Shown: one piece after another, positions 51,501 to 60,665 of the stretch
Position numbering within the stretch: position 1 is the stretch's first letter
Layout of the letters: each line of letters starts with the position of its first letter
Assembly (NCBI GenBank): GCA_029204225.1
Contig: MU832083.1
Coordinates: 24,202 to 88,201 of the forward strand
Reading direction: 5' to 3'
Length of the DNA: 64,000 bases
Source of the DNA: Diphasiastrum complanatum
Lineage: Eukaryota; Streptophyta; Lycopodiopsida; Lycopodiales; Lycopodiaceae
Notes under the pieces: model-generated
The model's input: only the letters and a program-made list of their open reading frames with translations
The model's database searches: none
Told to the model about the DNA's origin: nothing
Translations under genes and position numbers: made by a program

Positions 51501-54500
51501 ATGGTGTATGTGGAGTGGCAAACTGTCTCTTTATCCCACATGCATTGCAAAGATCTTTGAACTCATCAGAAATATACTCACCACCCTTGTCTGACCTGAA
51601 AGTCTTTAGCCTCTTCCTTGTGTGGTTTTCCACCAAAGCTTTCCAATGTTTAAAGTATTTGAACACTTTTCAGCTTCAGAAAATAGACCCATACCTTCCG
51701 TGAGAAATCATCTACGAAGGTCATGAGATAGTACGCCCCCCCTGCTGATCTGGTCTGCATGGGACCGCACAAATCTGAATGCACAAGCTCAAGAATGCCC
51801 TTTGCCCTGGTAGCTTTTCCCTTTGGAAACCTTTGCCTCTGTTTCTTTCCTAGTGCACAAGCCTCACATGTATCTGAAGAAGACTTAATGCTAGGAAGAT
51901 CTACTACCATATTGTGCTTTTTCAAAACTTGTAAACTTTGATAGCTCAAATGACCATACCTCTCGTGCCAAAGCTTGTCCTGATTAGCATCCCCTGTGAC
52001 AAGGCCTCTTGGCTAGGAATGGTTGTGTAAAGCTTGTAAAGACCCCCTTCTTGCATTCCCTTGGCTACCACCTTGAAGCTTTGATCTTTGTCTTTTACCA
52101 AACAGGTAGATTTGTCAAACTCCACCAACATGTTTTGTTTGGTAATGGCACCAACAGATAGCAAGTTCTTATCCAACCCTGGTACATGCAACACACTCTT
52201 GATTACCTTCACCTCTCCTGATGACAGCTGCACTGGAACTGTGCCTTTGCCCCTCACCTCATGCGTAGAGTTATCTCCAAGGCATACTTGCTGACCATTT
52301 CATGTCTCCTCATAGGTGTTGAACCAATGTCTATGAGGTGTCATGTGCTTTGAGGCTCCAGAATCAATGTACCATCCACCAAACGTGGATTCAGATGATA
52401 GGGCTGCGGTGAATAGATCAAGCCCTCCAGATTGCTCCTCCCATGCAACTTTGTCAACAAAGTGACCCTGCTGGTTCTTTCCCTTCTTCTGATCACTTTG
52501 TCTCTTCCGGCATTCAAAAGCGAAATGCCCATACTTGCCACAATAGTTGCAGTTACCCTTTCTCTTGGGTGTAGATGAGGAATTGGTGCTCCTCTCCAAC
52601 CTGTAACTTGGACACCTGCTGCTCCAAGCTTTGCTTTGAGTTCTTCCCTTTGCCTTTGCCTTTCTTCTAAAAGTTCTACTTCTTCTTAGAAGCAAATGCA
52701 TGTTTTGGATTATCTTCCCTTGAAGAAAGATTCTTCCTTCTCATCTCCTCTTGTAAAAGAAGACCACATAACTCCCCAAAGGTCGGGAGTTTCTCCCTAG
52801 CAATAAGGGACATCACATAGTCTTGATAGTTGAATGACAAGCTATTCAAGACTATGGGGACAATACTCTTGTCACTTACTGTCTCTCCAACTGAAGCGAG
52901 TTGATCCATAAGGTCCTTGACCTTTGTGATGTGATCACCAATTGTTGCACCTGCTTCCATCTTGAGAGTATGTAACCTGTTTTGCAAATACACAAGCCTG
53001 GCTAAATCCACTGTTTCAAACATAGACTTCAGAATAGTCCAAGCATCCACTGCATCCTTTGCATTGCAAATGTGAGGAATAATATTGTCCTTGACAGAAA
53101 GACTGATCATCCTATGGGCTTTCTGTCTCTTGTTTATGTAGTCCTTCAATTCAGGATCAGATGTTGGTACAAGCTCTATACCTGTCATTAACTCCCAGCA
53201 ATTCCTGTCCATCAAGATGTTAGCCATCTTGAACTTCCACACTCTATAGTTTGTGCCATCAACTTTGCTAGATTCACCCAACAAACTCTCCCCAAGACTA
53301 GCCATGCTAAAATTTGTGCTCAAACAGAAGCTCAACCTGAAAAAGATTAGATAAGAAACAACTTCCAGCAACTAGGGTTTGACCCCAAACTAGGTTATGT
53401 AGCCACTTGAAGGCAACCCTTCAGCTCCTGCTTTTGACTTTGCCACTTGGTATGGCCTTACTAGCACATGCACTAAGCCCCACCGGTTCAATAACCAAAA
53501 GCCCCTACAGAATATGCGCTCTACTTTTGTGTAAGCTCCTCCAGAAAGACTTCCCAAAACTCAGCTAGGATTTGAAAAAAAGCTCCCTCTTTCAAGATTG
53601 AGGTGCTTGTAAAGTAATGATCGCAGCAATAGTCTCCTCTGTGAAGCCAAGAGAAGATAACCTCTGGAAAAGGAGATGTCTCGGAACAGAGTCAAAAGCT
53701 TTGTGGAAGTCCACAAAGGAGCAGTGAACTCTCTGTCTCCGATGTCGTGCCTCCTCAATAATGCATCTCAAAATGAAGATCTGATCTGATGTAGAATATC
53801 TTGCAGCCCCATAGCGTGTAAATCCTCAGTCTCAACAAAAGATCCAGTAACCATCTGTGATGTAGAACCATAAATCTTAGACAAAGTGTGACCAATCATA
53901 ATGGTGCGGTAGTTTTCTACATTCATGGGATCACCTGCCTTGAGGATGGGATGAAGGATATTAGTACACCATGCCGTTGGAAAACCAAAAGTCACAGCGG
54001 TGTTAAAGGCGTGAGCAATATAGGGAGAGATCTACAGGCTTTAGGAAATCTACGTTTAGAGAATCATAGTCAGTGGCTTTATGAAGTTTGGCATGTGTAA
54101 TGGCATTTTCAACCATGTGTAGAGTAAAAAGCGCGCAGTGGGCAGGTCGTGGTGAGAGTAAGGTAGGAGGGGAGTCCATGGTATATAGTTTCGTGGCATA
54201 TTCGATCCAGGATTTGGTTGCTATGGGGGCGAATGTCGAAGAGTGTCTAGTGAAGTGCTACCCCTGCTAAGCACTAATTTAGTTGTAAGTTGTACATAAC
54301 TCATGGGGCATGTTATTACATTCTCTTGTAAGAGCCTTGTGGTTTGCCTGATTTTGTAAACTTTTATCGCCTTGGAATAACCTGTGAAGTGAAATGTAGG
54401 GGATAGCGCAAGGAATGGGGTGTTTTTGAGGGTGTGTGGACTTGTTGCTCAAACCTAAGAGGGAATTTGGGGCTCTGAAGTTTCCTTTTTGAATGAATTA

Positions 54501-55241
54501 CTTCTTTCAATGACCATTCTGACTTGGCTAAAGGTTTGAGGTCCATCGTGGATAATTCAGAATATGAAGGATTTCTCTTCAATTAGTTGATTTCATACTT
54601 CGACAGAAGGTTTAAGGTCGATGGCGATGGAATCCTAGCACATGCTGGGCCTATTTGGTTCTTATATGCTTATACTTCAAGCATAGATGCCTGTTGTGCT
54701 GATTTTTGGGCTGAGTGTACCATTTCCGTAAGTACGGAACGAGTTAAAATCTTTTCTTGACCAAAAAGAAATTTAAATTTTGATAAAAGGAGTATCTTCA
54801 GCTGCTGATTGGGAATCAGGAATACCTTAGAGATACAATGAAACAGTGCAGAAGTACAATGAAACGAGATGCAAAGAATGTGTTCTGCAACACTTTTTGA
54901 GAAAGGATAGTTGTAATTATTTGTGAGCTAGATAGTTCTATCTTCAGTTACGGCTGACAAAAAATCAAGAATAGTAAACAGGGCGTTCCCCAAATATTCT
55001 CAAGAAAAGATAGCTGTAATCAATTCTGAGCTAGATATTTGTATCTTCAGCTAATGTTGATGGGAAATCAGAACATACTTTGATACTTCTTCTTAGAGAT
55101 AGAGAGATAGATATAATAGTTCTCTTCTTTTCATTAGTAGATAAATCCGTATGCGGACAGTGCTCCTCACGTTTTTGCACTCTCTTTTGTCTTATGTACC
55201 TTTGGGTACCAAAAGACGTTAATAATAATAATTCTAACTCT

Positions 55242-55289
<48 letters not shown>

Positions 55290-58200
55290 GTAGATGGCTC
55301 CTGATCTGTAGAAGGGTGTTCCTCCCTCAACTGTCTATCGCCAAAAAAGGGAAGGGGAGCCCACGCTCCCCCTCCCCCCCCCCCCCCCCCCACGCACTTC
55401 TGCCCGTGTCCACGCTCCCTCAGCGTTTGCCCAGCCTTCTCCTCCACTGATGGTCCCTCCTTCACCATCATCGCTGGTCCCTCCCTCCACATCGCTCACC
55501 ATTTCTTCTACCCCATCGCTGGTCCAGCATTCACCATCACAGATGGTCCCTCCCTCCACATCGCTGACCATCTCCCCATCGCTGGTCCAGAGTTCACCAT
55601 CACAGCTTGCCCCATCGCTGAATGCAGACCCGCTAACCAACGATTCATCCACCAGCGGCCCTCTGTCCATCAGCGCTACTGACAACATTCCTTTCTTGCT
55701 GTCCATCAGCGCTCCAAACCTATCATCGCTGCCACTTCCTTCACAATGGTTGCTTGGAGCCATAGTGATGGTACTGCTGATACAGATGGAGTCTTACATA
55801 GGGTGAAGATTGAGTCAGCGTTGCCTACCAATCTAGTCTACACTCCCTGCCCTCCACCTGCTCACCCATCTTTCGTGATACCTTAGATTTATACACCTGC
55901 CAAGTCATTTGAACAGTACATTCTTTCTTACATCAAGCAGATCAAACATGAATCCACCTCTCTACGAACGGAAATGGGACAGCTTCAAGGGATCATTCAA
56001 TCTATGCCCGCTGAGCAGGAAACCATGTTAACCCGGATTACTTCTTTGGAGGCAGCAATAAGTAATCAAGGAGAACCTACCAAGATTCAAGAATTGAAAG
56101 AGAAGATACAGCAGCATAAGGCTGAGACAAAAGTTGTCTCCAGAGCATTCGTCTGAGTCAGAGCCAGAGCATTGATTGTGTCTCTGTTGTTTTAGTTTCA
56201 GTAGTTTGTCTCTAGCAGGCGGTCTACCATTGTACTTAGATGATTTTTCACATTATATACAGTGTTTGGCGTACTTTATTTGCTGCACATTGTGCGTATG
56301 TCGCTCTGTACATGCGATGCTGTATTTTCAATTTTATGTCAAATTCTATGTGCGTGTGTGAATCCTATTTTCAGGTAATTTCGATTGAACTGAATGTTAG
56401 CTTCACATAAATGCACCTATATCATGAGCACAACAAGTACCCCTACACCCCAAACGGCATGTCATAAACACATGTAATACATTTGCATTTAAAAAAATTA
56501 CAGAGATTGTGGGCCTCTCTTTTCAAGGAAGATGTTAAGGTACACCCTCCTTCAACCGAGTCATTTCAGCCACCATATCCGAAGAGCGAATGCGCGAGTA
56601 CAAAACCCTGAATATAAGGGTCTGCGGAGTTGAAGACACCAATGATCCAAAGACTGAAGCAACCAGCTTTCTTTCAAGCACACTCTCCCACCACTCCGAA
56701 GGGTTGGATAGAGCTTGGAGAACCAAATGAGACCCTTCTACACTCATTGTTCGCTTCACGAATGTGGAAGAGAGACGGGCAACCCTCAAAATTGCGGGCC
56801 AAGCTCAGAGGTACACTTATATTTATGGATGATGATCTCACTCTCATGCAGGTTGCGGATCGGAAAAAGGCATTCATTGAGGCAAAAGCGTTGGGGAAGA
56901 GGGTAATTTATCAGGATGGCAAAGCTCAATACTCCGAATCCTGACAAATAGGGGGCATGGCCCTCCGGACTAGGTAGCGGTTCGGGGGCTCTTTTTAGAG
57001 CATTGCGGTTGAGATTATGGAACTGCAATGGCATTCATTCTTCAACTACCGCCGGAGATTTTAGAGATTTCTGCACTGAGGGTGATATCTTACTACTTAC
57101 CGAGACACATGAGAGTCCAGAGAGAGGTCTACCGGCTGTTGCGGGTTTTTGTTGGTTCTCTGCACATCGGAGGGCGACAAGAGCATTGACAGATCGGGGT
57201 TCTGGTGGGGTGGCCTGCTAAGTCCGCGACTTCATTCGGCCCTGGGTCGAGTTGGTACATACTGATGAGCAAGCTCGCTATATTTGGATTCGGGTGGACC
57301 GGACTCTGACACGACTGAACCGAGACCTTTTTCTAACCATTTGCTATTTTCCACCAGACACATCAGTTTTCACATCAGATGAGGAGTCACCATACTTGGA
57401 TATCTCTTCAGACATTATCAGATACGAGGAGCGGGGTTATATTCTCCTAGCTGGTGACTTTAATGCCAGGACTGGATCCAGGCAGACAAATTCCACATAG
57501 CGGAGGGAGTAGTGTTGTTGACTATTTCATGGGATTGTCGTCTCTCCTCCCCTACATTTCATCTTTCTTGGTTCACCGTACCACCCTGTCTGACCACTCA
57601 TACCTCCCTCTCTCTATTGGCCTTCTTCACACCCCCTGTGCTAGTACATTCACCCCTAGTGAAAAGACCTTCTACCGCTATAACCCTCAAAAAACCCCTA
57701 TGTACAGGGAAATCTTATCTGATCTCCTGACTCATTTTCCCTATGCAGCTACTTTGGCGGACCAGTCTCTTTTCCTTGTCCGGACCCTGCATACCTCTGC
57801 ATCCCTTGCTTTTCCATCCCCACGGCCCAAACACTTATGACATAGACGGCATAACCCCTGGTATGACCACGAATGTAACCAACTTCATCTGAACTTGATT
57901 TATGCATGCTGCCACCTCCCTCATCCTGCAAAGGACTTATCTCGTGTATATCGTAGAACCACCCGCAGAAAGAAAATTGCATACGAAATTTGCCAGGGGA
58001 AGAAGATGATGGACCTTCTCTTTAGCTCCTCGTCGCGCTCTTTTTGGCAAAAATTCCTTTCACGAGCACCTCCACCCCGGATCACAGATCGTAGCACATG
58101 GGTGACCTATGCCACATCGTTGTACACTGTACCTGATACTCCTCCACTTCCCACACACCCATACACATGTACTTCTAATATATTCTCTCCGGACATAGTA

Positions 58201-60588
58201 GAAGAGGCCATCGACCGGTTAAACCTACATAAGGCCAAAGACATTGATGAGCTAGAGGCTGAACTTTTGAAGCAGGCCGCTGACATCCTCTCACCCTTTC
58301 TCTCTTTCCTATTTAACCGCGCTATTACATCTGGTTTCCCCTCCCCAAGGTCCACAAACCTTATTTACCCTATCCATAAAGGCGGTGATCCCATGAAAGC
58401 CGACAACTATCATACCATCATGATCAGCCACCTCTTTGCCAAGGTCTATGGTTCTATTCTTCAGTCAGAGATCAGTACAGAGATGACTAGAGCACTGCAT
58501 GCCATTGGCCAAGCTGGTTTCAGACCAGGATATACTACATCCGATCATATTTTCACCTTGAGAGCCATCATTGAGGAGGCTAAGGCCAGGAGAGAGCGTG
58601 TTTACTGCTGCTTTGTGGATTTTCGCAAAGCCTTTGACTCGGTGCCTAGACATTTACTGATACCGAGGCTTCAGGATCGTGGCTTCCAGGAGGATATCAT
58701 ACAGGCAGTTGTGGCATTGTACAGAGGAGTTATTGGCCGGATTTGAGTATTAGGAGTTGTATCACCAGAGATAGAGAGCACTATTGGGGTTAAGCAGGGA
58801 TGTCCTCTCTCACCTACACTCTTTGGTTTATATATAGATGAGCTTGAGCAGGTTATACGGGCAGAGGGAGGTGAGGGTTGCACATTGGGTGACCTCATTA
58901 TCGCTATTTTATTATATGCTGATGATGTGGTTTTGCTTTCAAAGACGAAGGAAGGCCTGCAACGGCATCTGGATGCGCTTCACTCCTTTTGTATTCAGTG
59001 GGAATTGTCAGTGAATGTGACCAAAACCAAAGTTATGGTGTTTAACACCTCTAGATCCTTCATGATGCGACAGGAGCTTCTATGGGAGGAACATCCACTT
59101 GAGGTAGTTGACTCTTACACATACCTGGGCGTGGTATTCTCTGGTCCCACTTTCAGCATGCGACAGGCGGCATTTTCCTGGTTACGGAAGGGCTATGCAT
59201 CACTGGTAGATTTGGAGAGATTATGTTTCAGCTCACACATTAGAGATGCGACTAGTAAGTGTCGACTCTTTGATACTATGGTAGTTCCCTCAGCTCTATA
59301 GCATCAGAGACATGGAGTACTGGCCTGACGGCTACCGAGTGGGCACGCATTTCACGACTTCATATGCTATCTCGGATGATACGGGCTAAGTCCTCTACAC
59401 CACATCATATTATATTGGCAGAGTTCGTCGTCCCCCCTATTCAGCTAGAGGCACTGTTCCATATTGTCACATTCATACAGCGCCTGGAGGATCTTCAGGG
59501 TAGAGACACACACTATGCCGCAGCGGCTTTGGCATCATCCCAGCACCTACATTCTGTGGGACACTCCTTTTCGTGGTATTCCCAGGCCTGTCGTCTCCTC
59601 TCCACATGGAGTATTCATATTACGGATCTACCGGTGGGTACACATCAGTATATTTGAGGACACTTGTATAGAGCATATCTTCAGAGCACTTGGCAGGTTC
59701 CATCTGGGGTGAAGACGGAGTTTAATCGGACACATTTTCTATCTCGGGATCATGCTGGGTATCCTACTGTTCCCGGATATCTAGTGGATAGTATCTCACA
59801 CAGACTGCGAATAGTGATGGGTCAGTTTCGGGTTTCCTCTCACCAGCTAGCCATTGAGACTGGCAGATACAGTGGCATCCCGAGAGATGCTCGGATTTGT
59901 AGTATGTGTGATACACATGACGTAGAGGATGAGTTTCATTTTCTCTTCAAATGCCCAGCCTACTATGAGATCCGAGGGAGGTACTACTGCTTGTTTCAGG
60001 ATCATCCACTCACACTCTCTACCTTGATATCGTATGAGGACCCCAGATGTGTTGCGCTGATGATCCGAGAGATGGTGGACCTGCGTATGGCGAGACTAGA
60101 CGCTGACACCTCCCCCTTGATACAGCTGAGCATACAGGAGTGTTTATCACGTCGGAGGCAGAGGCAGGAGAGTACTAATTTTGATGGAGAGGCTGAGATC
60201 CCGGACGCCTCCATGCATAGATGGCAGAGACAGTGTCGGCGACTAGAGGGACAGCCAGCCCACAGGCCACGGTCTACAGCTTCACAGCAGCAGAGACGCC
60301 ACCGACCATCCACTCGGAGACGGAGAGACACAGTTTGTTCAGAGACAGTGTCTCAACATACTTTACATCACTATTTCATAGGCGGAGAGACATTTATATG
60401 ATGATAAGGCTCTCCTTGTCTATCATCATTATTTCCTGTTTACCTGTAGTCTTGTTTCTTTGTTCTTTTAGGTGGTAGAGCTTTCATGCTCCCACCGTGC
60501 ATACTTGACATGTACCTTTTTCAGTCCTATATACCTTAGGGTATTTCATGGACATTAATAAAGATCTTTCTTTCTTTCTCTCTCTCTT

Positions 60589-60665
<77 letters not shown>

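Larger units (their letters stand above)
55287..60661 (+). mobile_element. LINE copy N, structurally near-complete (about 5.4 kb)
   Basis: Plus strand. The 5' end directly follows the CT tail of the previous copy. It has a C-rich 5' UTR (to about 55450, with a C run at 55375-55390), ORF1 (55450-56945) and ORF2 (57003-60401) with endonuclease, RT and CCHC. The 3' UTR is followed by the hairpin 60531-60544 (ATACC-TTAG-GGTAT), GACATTAATAAAGATC and a long TTTC/TC tract to 60661. It sits in the 17-kb SHPRH intron. Stops and frameshifts make it inactive, but it shows the whole plan of the family. Confidence 0.9.

Noticed and set aside
55335-55763. Minus-strand Gly/Ser/Asp-rich ORF
   Set aside because: Antisense shadow of the Pro/Ser-rich N-terminus of LINE ORF1 on the plus strand.
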